Of a stretch of DNA of 64,000 nt, positions 40,591-57,042 are shown in pieces. This DNA comes from Latrodectus hesperus. Taxonomy: Eukaryota; Arthropoda; Arachnida; Araneae; Theridiidae. Below the pieces are notes generated by a model. The model ran no database searches, was not told where the DNA came from, and was given only the letters and a program-made list of their open reading frames with translations. The stretch's first letter is position 1. Each line of letters starts with the position of its first letter. A program made the translations under genes and the position numbers. The stretch lies in assembly GCA_037975125.1 (NCBI GenBank), contig CM075856.1, forward strand, positions 3,800,449 to 3,864,448, read 5' to 3'.

Positions 40591-41640
40591 CATAGCTGAT
40601 TTGCTATTACACGTAGTCAGGCTAGCGCTCTCCGTGAGTAAAGACATGTTATTTCTTCTCTTGGAGCTACTACAGATGAAGAAGTAAAGTGCCTGCTACG
40701 CAGGCCGACACTTCGTAAAACATATTAGATCCAAGATCCAAGATGTAAACATTAAAGCTCTACAAAATTAATTTTTTCAAAAATGCAAAATAACAGACAC
40801 GTCAGATTTACAAGAAAACCAAATTTCAAGATTCGGTATAATTGGCACAAAAGAGACCGAAACATATCTACTCTAGAGTTTTAGAAGTACAGTGTCTAAA
40901 GTCATGACAGCATACACACTGAGTGACAACACCAGCTTGGAAAATCAAAACTGTGGAAATAATAGGTCGGAGAAGAAATTTCAGTGAAATAGACCGATGA
41001 GTATTGAATCGAAAAGAAATGTCTTAAAAGTGAACACTATAATCAGCATCCACAAAGTCTAATCAGCATCTCGATTTTTCAGTGCCAGTAATTACACTTA
41101 GACAAAACATTCATATCAGGGAAGTAATTTCAAAACCATTTAGCATAGATGTTAACGCTAAATATATTCTATAGTAGATTCACACACACAAAACCTGTTG
41201 GATTGATAAGGTGAAGAAAGCAATGTGCCTTGACAAATCAACTCTCACACTTTTCCCCACAACATAACAGCTGCATTTTATTAAAACCTGCAAAAGCATG
41301 GAATCGTAAATGTTTTCTCCCATTTGTCAAGCATTTTAGAGAATCTGTCATGATACTGGCAGATAAGCCTAACATTTCTGCTTAACGAATCTTTAAAATG
41401 AAAACCTGAATAGTAAAATTGAAGCATTTACTGAGGCTCCCAGAGTAACATGTGCCCAACATAATTCAGCCATTTTGGACTATTTTAATGTGTTCAGTAT
41501 GGATTTCTCCAATTGCATCATTTCCAGAAATTCCAGCATGTCTCCAAGTAGACTGGATATTTTCTGGCCATTATTTGGTATATGTATGGCTTGATCCCTA
41601 GGTGATTCCAAGCTATATTACATTCTAGAGATAATCCTAC
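40591..41640 (+). other. moderate-GC block, possible Tc1 relic
   Basis: GC is raised over about 1 kb. At 41180-41290 the plus strand reads KTCWIDKVKKAMCLDKSTLT and LFPTT, recalling the DESTFTLFPTTGR region of some Tc1 transposases, with HFIKTCKSMES after it. No terminal repeats or other catalytic motifs were readable. The assignment is weak; some other old repeat is possible. Confidence 0.3.
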
Positions 41641-42461
41641 CCACTACTAACAAAGGAATTTCTAAAAATCGAAAGTGTTTCAACTATTTTAACATCCACG
41701 TGTAATTTTATTTAATATAATTGCCATTAATTTTTTAAAGCTCTACATAAAATTACTGTTAAAAGTTTGTATATTAAAAATAACGTTTGACTATTTTCAA
41801 AAGTTCTTTAAAAAATTTAATTTTTCAGATTAGGGATTTTTATTAGAAGGAATTAAAAACAATTTTTTAATATTACAAAAACCAATTTTAGTCAACTCTT
41901 AGAAGATCCAAATAAAACAAGAAACTTCTAATGAAAAGAATTAAAATATATTTTCAATGTGTAAATGCAATTGGAAAAAATATCCATATCATGTCAGAGT
42001 CAAATATCTAACCAAACGCTTGCAACTTAAAATAAACATCCGGCATGAATTTCAAGTTTCTGTTTGAAGATTGTTTCATTTTATGCTTATTATAATTTAT
42101 GCAATTGTTATTTCTAAGCTTTATAAAGTACTTAGAAATCAGTTTATTCTCATTTTTTGCTGAAAATTTAAAACAATTTACACTTTCAAAATTTCAAATG
42201 TTTCATTTTTAACAAACAAATGACTGAGAAAGATAAGCATGATGAAATGTACTTTATGAGGCACAGAAATATATAAATAATATAATAAACTATAACATAA
42301 GTGACTTTGATTTTAAAGAATATCAAATATTAATTATAATAGTAATATAATTAATTACATCATTTCCCTTAATAAATATATACCCATAATTTATTTTAAA
42401 TAAATTCTCTTCATTTTGAACAAAAGAAATCATAAAATATTTATTAAAATACACAAAATGG

Positions 42462-42463
<2 letters not shown>
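41641..42463. other. AT-rich non-coding DNA
   Basis: Nothing recognised. Confidence 0.5.

Positions 42464-42521
<58 letters not shown>
42464..42521. repeat. (TA)n microsatellite
   Basis: TA array of about 58 bp. Confidence 0.97.
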
Positions 42522-43560
<1,039 letters not shown>

Positions 43561-43809
43561 TATGTATTTTAAATATTTAATTTTAATTGCATATATTTCT
43601 TTTTGGGAAAAAGAATCAGAAGTTTTATATAGGTTATTATATACTAAGCAAACAGTACTATGTTTCTTAAAAATTTAAATATGAACACTCTCTTTAAATT
43701 TGTTGAGATTAAAAAAGTAAATTATATTTGAGTTATTTTTGTTGTTACATTTCCATACATAACAATGCATAGTAAATGTTCAATCGAGCATATATGTGCA
43801 GATGAATAT

Positions 43810-43985
43810 TCAAAGCGTTACAAAATTGTCTTCTTTTTTTCCATTAATGACAATACAACTAACACATCGAGGAATGTTTGAAACTGAAAGTTCTTTTGTT
43901 GTTTGAGTTCCACAGCTTGCAAATGTTTTTACTTGATTTGAATCACTGCTAAACTTGTTATTTAAGTCATTTACCTCCATTGATC
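43810..43985 (-). CDS. mGluR: probable last coding exon of the mGluR gene (C-terminal tail)
   Basis: A strong acceptor (ttttttctctctag) precedes two nucleotides and 57 open codons ending in TGA. The residues run SMEVNDLNNKFSSDSNQVKT, FASCGTQTTKELSVSNIPRC, VSCIVINGKKEDNFVTL. The two leading bases complete the single base left by the donor at 53602, forming a Gly codon, so the exon is in phase with the 7TM exon 9.6 kb upstream on the same strand. The encoded tail is cytoplasmic, Ser/Thr/Cys-rich, and ends in -VTL, compatible with a class II-type PDZ ligand (inference). Its composition is clearly unlike the AT-rich flanks. The alternative is the terminal exon of another, unseen minus-strand gene. 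Confidence 0.6.
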
Positions 43986-44036
43986 CTAGAGAGAAAAAAT
44001 TATTTATTTCATAATATGTATTAAAAGCGATTTACT

Positions 44037-44207
<171 letters not shown>

Positions 44208-44247
44208 GCAAGGTTAGGTACAGAACTGAAAAGCATAAGAATATATA

Positions 44248-44286
44248 GTCTTAAAGAAGCCAGGGGTGTACTGGCTTCTTTAAGAC
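44248..44286. repeat. perfect inverted repeat (16-bp arms, 7-nt loop)
   Basis: gtcttaaagaagccag (44248-44263) is followed by the loop gggtgta and its exact reverse complement ctggcttctttaagac (44271-44286). It lies in the proposed last mGluR intron and at the edge of a dispersed repeat (44296-44372). Confidence 0.95.
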
Positions 44287-44295
44287 CATGTCTTG

Positions 44296-44372
44296 GGCCA
44301 TTGCAGAAAAGCCATAATTTGTGCCAATGTGGTGAACACCCCCTGACGAAGCTGGCAATATTGGTACTTCAT
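44296..44372. repeat. dispersed repeat, copy 1
   Basis: About 77 bp, including ggccattgcagaaaagccat and tggcaatattggtactt. An inverted, diverged copy lies at 46089-46175. The source element is unknown. Confidence 0.7.
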
Positions 44373-44441
44373 TCCATTTTATATATATATTTCTTTGATA
44401 TTTTCCTTAAAAGTTTCCAAGTATTTTAAATGTATTGTTTT

Positions 44442-44447
<6 letters not shown>

Positions 44448-44528
<81 letters not shown>
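44448..44528. repeat. (TA)n microsatellite
   Basis: TA array of about 81 bp. Confidence 0.97.
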
Positions 44529-45906
<1,378 letters not shown>

Positions 45907-46088
45907 CAAAGATTGAGTTGTACTTGAAACAATTATAAAATAACAACAAATCAAATAGACATGAAGACATGACCAATTAAATACAGAAAACAGATAGAAC
46001 ATAAAACAAAGTGTAGTTTAAAAACCGAAAATATTAATTAAAAATTTGAATCATTTAAATAAACAAAAATAATAAAATATTTAGAATT

Positions 46089-46175
46089 AAGTACCAACAT
46101 TGACAACCTTATTCCATGAGGGGGGGGTTATTTGACCGAGTAGGTACAGACTATGGCTTTTCTGCAATGGCTGAA
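46089..46175. repeat. dispersed repeat, copy 2 (inverted)
   Basis: The reverse complement aligns along its length with 44296-44372; tatggcttttctgcaatggc is an exact 20-base match. An eight-G run (about 46121-46128) corresponds to the CCCCC run of copy 1. Confidence 0.7.
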
Positions 46176-49100
46176 GATTAAAATCTAATTTAAGCCATTG
46201 CACTCCGAAGCAATAGCAGAAAAGTTTAAAATAGTAAAAATATTATGTATATCTTGATAAATTAGTTACATCATTCCTAAAATGTATCCAATGCCTTTCG
46301 GATACAACTTTTCCTCCAAGTTATAAAAGTAAAATCATGTATTTTATGGGATATTTTTTACTAGGAAGTAATTTTGCAATATCAACGAATTGATCCTTGA
46401 CTTAATCATATTATCTTATCTATATTAAGAAAAGTAGTTAGAGCATTTTTAAAGAATGATATGGTAAAATTAATTTTTTTCTAGTTATTATAATAGTTTT
46501 TCCCGTTATTTGAAAATTTTCGTTTTACATATGTAAAATATTACTTTTTTCACTAAAAAAAGGGAAATATGATATACATATAAAAAGAGGAACATGTGAT
46601 AAATTTCCCTTTTTTATATTTATATAATCCCCCCTTTTAAAGAATTTATGTATTATTAATTATTTAATAAAAAAGGAAAATATGAAATGCATATAGAATA
46701 AGGAACATGTGATAAATTTGCCATTTTTATATTCTCCACCCTTTTAAATAATTTATGTGAATTCACTTAAATTATAAAATTTCCATAAACTAAAAAGATT
46801 AATTTGAAAGTTCCTGTTTTTGTAATAATCTTGAAGAATTTATTCTAAGTTTTATAGTAGTTCAATTGAAATTTTATTTTGAATTTTCTGTCAAGTAAAT
46901 ATAATCATTTGACTAAAACTGTAAATAAAGTTATTTTAATCTAATTATTTCCCACAAAATTGAGAAAATTATCAGCGTGCATTTAATTATTCTTCAGTTA
47001 ATAATAAAAAAATACTTCTTTTCAATATATTTTTAAAATTCTTCACAATGTAGAAATTTGACTTTATTTATTACTCAACTTAAATTTAATGTACGATGAA
47101 TTATAAATTAAAGACCTGTATTTCATGTAATTGATAAGAAGAAAAAAGAGAATGCATTTGGTTGAAGAATAATTCACAAATTGAAAATACGTTAGGTATC
47201 TTTAATCTACAACTATTCTTCATTTATTAACATTTCTTGTAATGTTAACTCTACAATATGTATTTAATTGATGAAATAAGTAACGATTTCATATGTGTTT
47301 TCCATTGGTTAATTAATTAAGTAATTTTTTTATTGACTTTTTTTCCAAATGTAGCAGTAAGCATTCTTATTTATATCTAACAGTTTTATATTGCAGTCAA
47401 TTTAAACTTTACAATATTGGTATGCAATTAGCTTAAAATGCATTATACTTTCAATTTCAGACAAATTAAGTAAATTTTCTTTTTTTTATTAATATATGAA
47501 ATTGCTAGTTTTTATTATATTTTCTTTTTCCAGTTATTCAACTGGTTCGATGATTCAAAGATTATAATAATATTAAATGAAAATTACAATTAATGATTGA
47601 ATTCCGTGAAATTAGATTAATTAACTTTTATTTTAAATCTGAAGTAGAGTTTTAACATCAATTCAAACCAATCAGCATTTAAAAATATAATGTTTATACT
47701 TACAATTTATGCATCATTTTATTTAATTGGAGTAACTAATAAAATTATACCTTTCATTTACCTAACATATTTAAAATTACAAAAATATTTTTTATTAATC
47801 TTTTATGTGAAAAAAATCAAGTGATTAAAAGAAGCAAATTAATGAACAATTGACACCTCAATCTTTAATTGAAAATAACATTGAATAATAAATATCATTT
47901 GTGTCAAGAAATATAACCCCATTTTAATGAGTTTTATTCTGGATATAACATCAGTAATGCTTATGATGAATATTCTGATGATTCTAAGTAAAGTCATAAA
48001 ATGGCAATTTACCTATGCAAAAGTCAAATACTTCTCGAATGACATGAACTTTTCAGCATATTTTAAAAACGGCGTTTAAAATTATGTCACTTTACATCTT
48101 CCAAACAAATATTATTCCTAAAATCCATTAGATTAATTTGTATATCCTTGCATGACAATTGATTTAAATGTTTATTCGATACTTCATTTCTTATAAGTAA
48201 TGTTTCCATGACAATAGTTTAGTTGGATTATTTCTTTTGCGAAAGCTAGAGTAAAAAGAAAAAAAATGTTAACGTTGTATGTTCTGAATTCTTAAATGCC
48301 ATTCAAATTAAATTATTTAACTGTGGAATATGAATATGTATTGATTTGTAACTGACATTAATGCTGGTGAATGTACTGCAAATAAATCTAGAATACCCAA
48401 AATAATTTGGACTTCTTAAAGTACATAAAAGTAAACATATCATTTACTTAAAACCTCACTGCATAAAATATGGAAGAATGATAAAATAATAATAATTTCT
48501 CTCGGTATAAAAAATATTAAATTTTGGTTAGATAAATTTTTGATGTAATTGAGATGAACAGGAAAAAATGTCATTTATAAATCCAATTTTATTTACCTCA
48601 AGGTTATCTGCATTAAATTATTAGTTTAAAATACTTGCTATGCTGTGGATGTAATTTCATTGAGGATAAAAAGGCTATTTATATTAACTTATTATGTTGT
48701 GTTAAAAAAACTTCTAAATTCCTTTCTCATGTGAAGAGATGAAGAAGATATATATCTATACGTTTTATATAATCTACAGAATCAGTGATTGATACAAAAC
48801 ATTCTAAAAAGAGATGAGAATAGCAATTAATAAGATGTTTAAGATATTAGTCAGATCTCTGGATTCCAGAAAACATTACAACCAGAAAAAATGGATAAAA
48901 TTTCTAAAAATTAAATCAAATCCATAACTTTAGAACTCTATTTTGAAAATTAATAATATTATAAACTTTCATCTTTTAAAAGGCTCAGTGCTACACAATA
49001 AAGTTGAAACAATTCTTTAACGAAGAAGAATAAAGTACGAGTTAAATTTCATTTCAATAATACAGTTCATGTCCTGACTCTTAATGTAGACAACAAATTA

Positions 49101-49326
49101 CATACTTTTGAATACTGAAAAAGTTATTTAATAAATAATACATTTCTACTCAGAAATTTCTCGTGTACTCTAAGTAGGATTAACAAAAATTTCAACTGGT
49201 TTACAATTATACGCAAAAAAAAATTCTGATTATTACAATGATTTTTGAGCTATTATCGTATTAATGTTTCAAAATATTTTATATGTTTACACACACACAC
49301 TTAATTATAATTTTATATGTTACAAC

Positions 49327-49330
<4 letters not shown>
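46176..49330. other. AT-rich DNA, proposed mGluR intron
   Basis: Contains a tandem duplication of about 113 bp at 46554-46763 (shared core ggaacatgtgataaattt). Nothing else was recognised. Confidence 0.5.

Positions 49331-49404
<74 letters not shown>
49331..49404. repeat. (TA)n microsatellite split by a mariner insertion
   Basis: A 74-bp TA array ending at the mariner left terminus. The tract resumes beyond the right terminus at 50688, so the transposon probably landed inside one TA/CA array. Confidence 0.95.
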
Positions 49405-52229
<2,825 letters not shown>

Positions 52230-52246
52230 ATATATATAGATATATA

Positions 52247-53412
52247 CAGAGGGTATTAACACATTTTAGAACGATTTCCGATTAGGAATTTTAAAAAAAA
52301 GTTTTGAAATAAAAATTTTGGCAACAACTTATTATTTGATATGAGAAATATCGTCTGCTGCTTTTAAATTTATTGTTCTTTCAAAATGTTGCATGTAAAC
52401 AAGCTGTGGATTGAGGGTTATGATTTAGCGCTTTCCAAAGAGAAATATTCTAATTCCAGGATTCAAAAACGTTGTGTTATGCATGATATTAAAATTTCTA
52501 AGTGCAGAATAAGCAACATTATTAATCGGACAGGTAAAAACCGTCAATCATTACTTCTACATTGAAAAATGACTCCAAACGAAAATCCGAAAAAAGTACG
52601 TACTGTTTTAAATGTTCCTAAAGTGAAATTGCTGGTAACAAGAGAAAATCCATCAACACAGAAATCAATTGCAAAGTCTTTAGATACATCTTTATCAACT
52701 ATAAATAAAATAATAAATCAAGATTTACAACTTAAAAAAGCTGATAAACATAATGTTCACCAGCGTTTGCTGAGACATGTGGCTCAACGCAAAACATTTT
52801 GTAGAATCCTGTATGAAAACCATTTAGCAGGAGATAAATGGAAATACATTGTGACCCTTGATGAAGCATAGGTTTACCTAAATGACTGCAACAAAAAAGG
52901 TCAATTTACTATAGGAAACGAGGAGAAAAAAATGTACAAACCTGGTTTCGTCAATGTAAAGAAAGTTTCAGTAAGGGGTTTATGATAGTCGCAGGTTTCT
53001 CCTATAATGGGAAATTAAAAATAAAAAGAATAAAAAAAATGGTAAAATCAACTCATCATACTATCAGGAGAAGGTTTTACGTCCAATATTTGCAGAAGAA
53101 ATTCCATTTCTTTATCCCAAAGACTTTCAGAGCGTTTCACCTATGGACTATTGTGCCTTTGGTCTGTTAAAAAGAGCTCTTTCTAAACACAAACCCACCA
53201 TGATGGATGGACGCTGGAAAGTAGTGGTAGAGGAATGGAAAGCAATACCCCTGGAAATTTTACGAAAAGCTTTTCTATCATGGAAATCACGATGCAGTCT
53301 TATAGTCCAGAAAAAAAGCTATCAGATTGAACATTTAAAAAATTAGTCTTTACATTATAAATATTAATTAAACGGTGCCAAAATTGTTCTAAAAATGTGT
53401 CAATTCCCTCTG
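52247..53412 (+). mobile_element. Tc1/mariner-superfamily element with imperfect inverted repeats
   Basis: The left end cagagggtattaacacattt and the inverted right end cagagggaattgacacattt lie directly inside TA dinucleotides (52245-52246 and 53413-53414). The 1166-bp unit is shorter than a complete element because the middle of the transposase is partly deleted. It lies about 190 bp past the 7TM exon's donor, inside the proposed last intron of mGluR and antisense to the gene. Confidence 0.75.
52390..53346 (+). pseudogene. broken IS630/maT-like transposase
   Basis: Pieces in order: LWIEGYDLALSKEKYSNSRI (about 52405-52465); an in-frame stop just before 52569; the frame MTPNENPKKVRTVLNVPKVK with HTH-like STQKSIAKSLDTSLSTINKI; and HLAGDKWKYIVTLDEA with the first catalytic Asp (52860), ending in a TAG. 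After frameshifts come SPMDYCAFGLLKRALSKHKP (53134-53195, with the third Asp) and the C terminus KSRCSLIVQKKSYQIEHLKN (to 53343). The PMDY-x-FG and KSRC motifs resemble D37D/maT-like Tc1/mariner transposases (recalled family). The second-Asp region is missing or unreadable. Non-functional. Confidence 0.6.
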
Positions 53413-53536
53413 TATATTGCTAAATTTATTTAAAATTTTCATTGTAGATTGAATAAACTAAATTCCTTTTAGAGCTAATATATGTGATGGGGCACAGAAA
53501 TATTTTAACTACATATTCATTTACCCAATATTTCAC

Positions 53537-53542
53537 TTTATT
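53537..53542 (-). promoter_or_regulatory. AATAAA after the read-through stop of mGluR
   Basis: Plus-strand TTTATT. It lies about 30 nt past the stop at 53573-53575 and could end a short, intron-retaining isoform. Confidence 0.35.
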
Positions 53543-53572
53543 CATTAAAATGTAATCATCACACTAGTAAAA

Positions 53573-53601
53573 TTATTCTTTCAAATTCAAATATTGTTTA
53601 C
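53573..53601 (-). other. mGluR: read-through extension of the 7TM exon into the intron
   Basis: If the donor at 53601-53600 is not used, the frame continues nine more codons (KQYLNLKE, stop). It is listed separately because it decides between two possible receptor C termini. Confidence 0.5.
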
Positions 53602-54861
53602 CTTCGGATGTTGCAGCTCTTTCCACTTTACTTGAAGGAAAACGGTTGCAATCATTGGCACTATATTTGTTGTAATTCATCAATGGTTGCCTCACATTTT
53701 TTTCTGGGTGCTTCAATATGATGTACAATTTTGGTGTAAAAAGACAAAACAGAGTTACAGTAGCACTCAGACTAACTGTCACTGACATCGTAAATACATT
53801 GATTTCATCATGACCAGTTGTTGTAAAATATAGGGGTATGAATGCTAACCAAACTATACATGTTGTGTACATAGTAAATCCAATGAACTTGGATTCATTA
53901 AAAGCTTCTGGTATTTTTCTTGTTAGAACAGCATAAACTGTGCAAATTAGAATTAAAATCATTGGATATGCAAACGCTACCATGTATGTAGCATCAATGG
54001 AAGCCGCACATACAAAATGATTTTCATCTGGTGTTGGATGATAATGAATGGCTTTCGGAGGACTGAGGCCCATCCACATGGCCGAAAGAATGACTTGGAT
54101 GCTTATGACGCCTCCACAAATAATAAGTTGTGATTTTGGACTTATGAAACTTGGTCTTTTTTTGCTCTTTGCACCACAACGGAAGATCCGGTCAATTCGG
54201 TTAGTCTTTGTTAACACTGCACTGTAGACTATCGTGAAACATAATCCAATACCCATTTTCTGAGCTCCACATTTCACATCTGAAGGTTTTTGCACTAGCA
54301 GAAATGTTATAGCGTAACAAAGAAATATTCCAGCCAACAAGACGTAACTTAGTTCTCTACCAGATGCTTTCACGACTGGAGTATCGTTGTGTTTTATAAA
54401 TACTACTACAACAAATAAAGTCAAGCATATACCCAAAGATGAAAATGCCATAACTCCGATTGCCCAATAGCTGTCTAATCTCATGTATTGTAGAGGTATT
54501 TCTTCACACCGAGTGCGTTTGGAATTTGGAAGAAATCCTAAGGGGCAGTCATAACAAGTGGTTTCTTTCATTAGAATTTGATATTTGGTACAATTAAAGC
54601 AATGCCAGCAACACTTTCCACCTTCTACATATTTCTTGGCTTGACCAGGTCCACATGGTAAACTGCATACGGATATTGGCATAACTGGTTCTTCCAGTCT
54701 AAATCGTACTTTTTTTAAATCAAGTTTCAGTTCTCCATCTTGATATTCACCTACTCGAATCCATTTATAATTTCCTGGTGTTACCTGTTTAAAATGAATT
54801 ATATTGTACCGAGCTGGCCCATCTCCATTTTCAGAAAAGTGAAAGCTATCACCACTGAATC
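53602..54861 (-). CDS. mGluR: metabotropic glutamate receptor, cysteine-rich and 7TM exon
   Basis: A class C GPCR exon of 1260 bp, phase 1 at both ends, bounded by ttaatgttttag and AAG|GTAAAC. It starts with the end of the ligand-binding domain (FSGDSFHFSENGDGPARYNI, then IHFKQVTPGNYKWIRVGEY). The NCD3G cysteine-rich domain follows (CSLPCGPGQ...CCWHCFNCTKYQ...CYDCPLGF...RCEEIP, exon residues about 65-121). Seven membrane segments follow, from WAIGVMAFSSLGICLTLF (about 132) to VTVSLSATVTLFCLFTPKLY (about 360-379). The TM2-TM3 loop Cys (VKCGAQ) and the second extracellular loop Cys (FVCAAS) can form the conserved disulfide. The G-protein-contact loops TKTNRIDRIF and KIPEAFNESKFIGFTMYTTC are intact. 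Glutamate-activated Gi-type signalling is known for arthropod relatives. Sequence style is closest to arthropod mGluRA (recalled). Confidence 0.93.
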
Positions 54862-55418
54862 CTAAAACATTAAATAGAAAAATTATTCAATTTATTAATC
54901 CATATTATAATTTAATAAATAAGTAAGTATGTAAGATATAAATAAGGGATATGATTTATCATAAGAACTCTAAATGTTAAAATGGATGCATGTGCTTAGA
55001 ATATAATTTTTCCAGACACGCTTAATTGCGAAAAATAAATTAAGGCATTTTGCTAAAACAAATTTACACTTTTAAATAGAATCTCTTCATTGCTCCATTT
55101 TCAGTTTTGTGCTTTTTTTCTTTGTTTTTATTTTTAAATGATTTTTCTGTTTGAAATTAATGAAAAAAAATTCTTTTCTTTACATGGTTCTGGGAAATCT
55201 AAATTTAATTCAGATTTATTAATTTTTAAATTGATTTGTGTAACCGTTCCTAACAAATTTATTAATATTTTGCTTAGTAAATGTTTTTAAATGCAGGTCC
55301 CGTAAGTTAGTTATTCAGGTGATTAAAAATTTGGAAAAAGAAATTATGAAATGCAATCACATAGATTACTTTTAACTGCTCTAATGATCTAACCAAATAA
55401 TTCAAAAAACATTTTTAC

Positions 55419-55860
55419 TAGGGTCATTCGGAAAATAAGTTTCCCACGATTCCTAAGGATGTTTCAGTAAAATGACCGAAATGTAAAAGTATTCGTAGGG
55501 TAGATTGTGGATGTGGCTATCATGTGTTGCAATTCTTTTTATATCAAAGAAATCTGCTATTATTTCATCTCCTAAAGACTATTGACTGCAAGGTGCAACG
55601 GTAAATGAACAATACTTTACAACTCTAAAGAACTTGAGACGAGACATTAAAAGCAAGAGGTACTCAGTACTAGCGTTTTGTTTCTCCTTGGCAACCCTGG
55701 CTCTCATAAACAACGTTATGCCAATTGTTATTAAAACATCTCTTAGAAAAGCAACTTATTATTTACCTTTTTATTAAACCAATTTATTACAAATGGACTT
55801 TGTTGGATTCATCGAAAACGCAGTTTTTCTTGTAGTTCATAAGTTAGCTAATGTCAATTA
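55419..55860 (+). pseudogene. mariner relic within the mGluR intron
   Basis: It starts with ctagggtcattcggaaaata, resembling a mariner terminal repeat. At about 55600-55680 the plus strand reads TVNEQYFTTLKNLRRDIKSK and RYSVLAF, similar to the stretch of mariner transposases just before the second catalytic Asp. Further text is decayed, and no right terminus was identified. It is antisense to the receptor. Confidence 0.5.
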
Positions 55861-56495
55861 ATTTCACATTTATGAAAAGGAATAACCAATAATATATTTT
55901 CACATATTGGTTCAGTATTTGATTGTATTGCAAATTGTACAGTAAAAACCATCAAAAGAAAATTACACCTAAATTTAAAATTTTATAATTGATTATAAAA
56001 AAATTAATAATCTAATTGATATTACTATTGAGTTTTTAAATAAATGGTGTTATTGTTAATGTATCTGAAGGATTTACAATAATATATTTGTAATTCTTTT
56101 GATAGTTTAGTGCTTTATTTGTATCTATTTAGATCCTGTGTTGATTAAACTGCATCTAAATTTAATACGCACTTTAAAGGATATACATGAAATTCTTATT
56201 TAAATAGATACTATGAAGAAGAATTTATTAGTGATAAAGCAATTTCTGTAGTACATCTTTTAAAAATATTTAGAATAAATGACACAAAGAGTTAAAAGGA
56301 AAGTAGACTTGCATTATACTTTGACTAAAACAATGATGGGGTGCTTACTTGCTTAAAAATTAATATATCCGGTAATACATATATTACTAAAATAATCTCA
56401 TAACATATGAAATGCTTATATACTAGAATTCATTTTATGTTATTAAGATTTTTCTAATATATTATTACATTTTTTGCATATTAAAAAGAAATAGT

Positions 56496-56690
56496 AAAAA
56501 TTAAGATTTTATATAGAAAATAACACCAATATATTAATGTTATTCACATTTTAGATATACATTTTCAATCAATAACATCAATATATTAATATTATTCACA
56601 CATTAGATATACAGTAAAAATTAAGATTTTATATAGAAAATAACATCAATATATTAATATTATTCACATTTTACATATACATTTTTTAGC
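56496..56690. repeat. local tandem repeats in the mGluR intron
   Basis: Three copies of a motif like aataacatcaatatattaat followed by attattcacattttaga start near 56519, 56571 and 56639. The block aaaattaagattttatatag also occurs twice (about 56499 and 56612), giving a higher-order unit of about 115-120 bp. Confidence 0.8.
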
Positions 56691-57042
56691 CGATAGCACA
56701 TATATATTTTTTTCCATAATTTTCTTAATAAATCATCCCAAATTTTTAAAATTATGGATAGAAATAAAATTTATTTAAGCACTTGTGTTTCTAATGATGC
56801 ATTAATTTAACATTTTGAACATTTTAAAAATAATAAAATATCACAGTTTCTTAATAAAAAAATATTATTACAAATAAATACTTCAATGAAATATTACTTA
56901 ATTAGGAACATATTGCATTATCAAAAATATATTTTGAGAAAATAATCAATAAATTGTTTGCAAATTGCAAAGTGTTACAAAAGCCCTATAATAAATTTTT
57001 GGTTATCAAAATCTTACCTAATATAAATATTGCAATGCTTAC

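Larger units (their letters stand above)
54862..57042 (-). other. mGluR: mGluR intron (2.18 kb)
   Basis: Donor CAAG|GTAAGC, acceptor tctatttaatgttttag, phase 1. It contains a mariner relic (55419-55860) and a local array of short AT-rich repeats (about 56496-56690). Otherwise AT-rich and featureless. Confidence 0.9.

Noticed and set aside
49322..49330. acaacccaa before a TA array as a second mariner terminus
   Set aside because: Only seven bases match the true terminus at 50681-50687, which is within chance.
53573..54682. A complete 369-residue protein starting at the internal Met at 54682
   Set aside because: The frame is open upstream to a splice acceptor at 54862, and the Met lies at the start of the cysteine-rich domain. 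It is an internal residue of the receptor, not a start.
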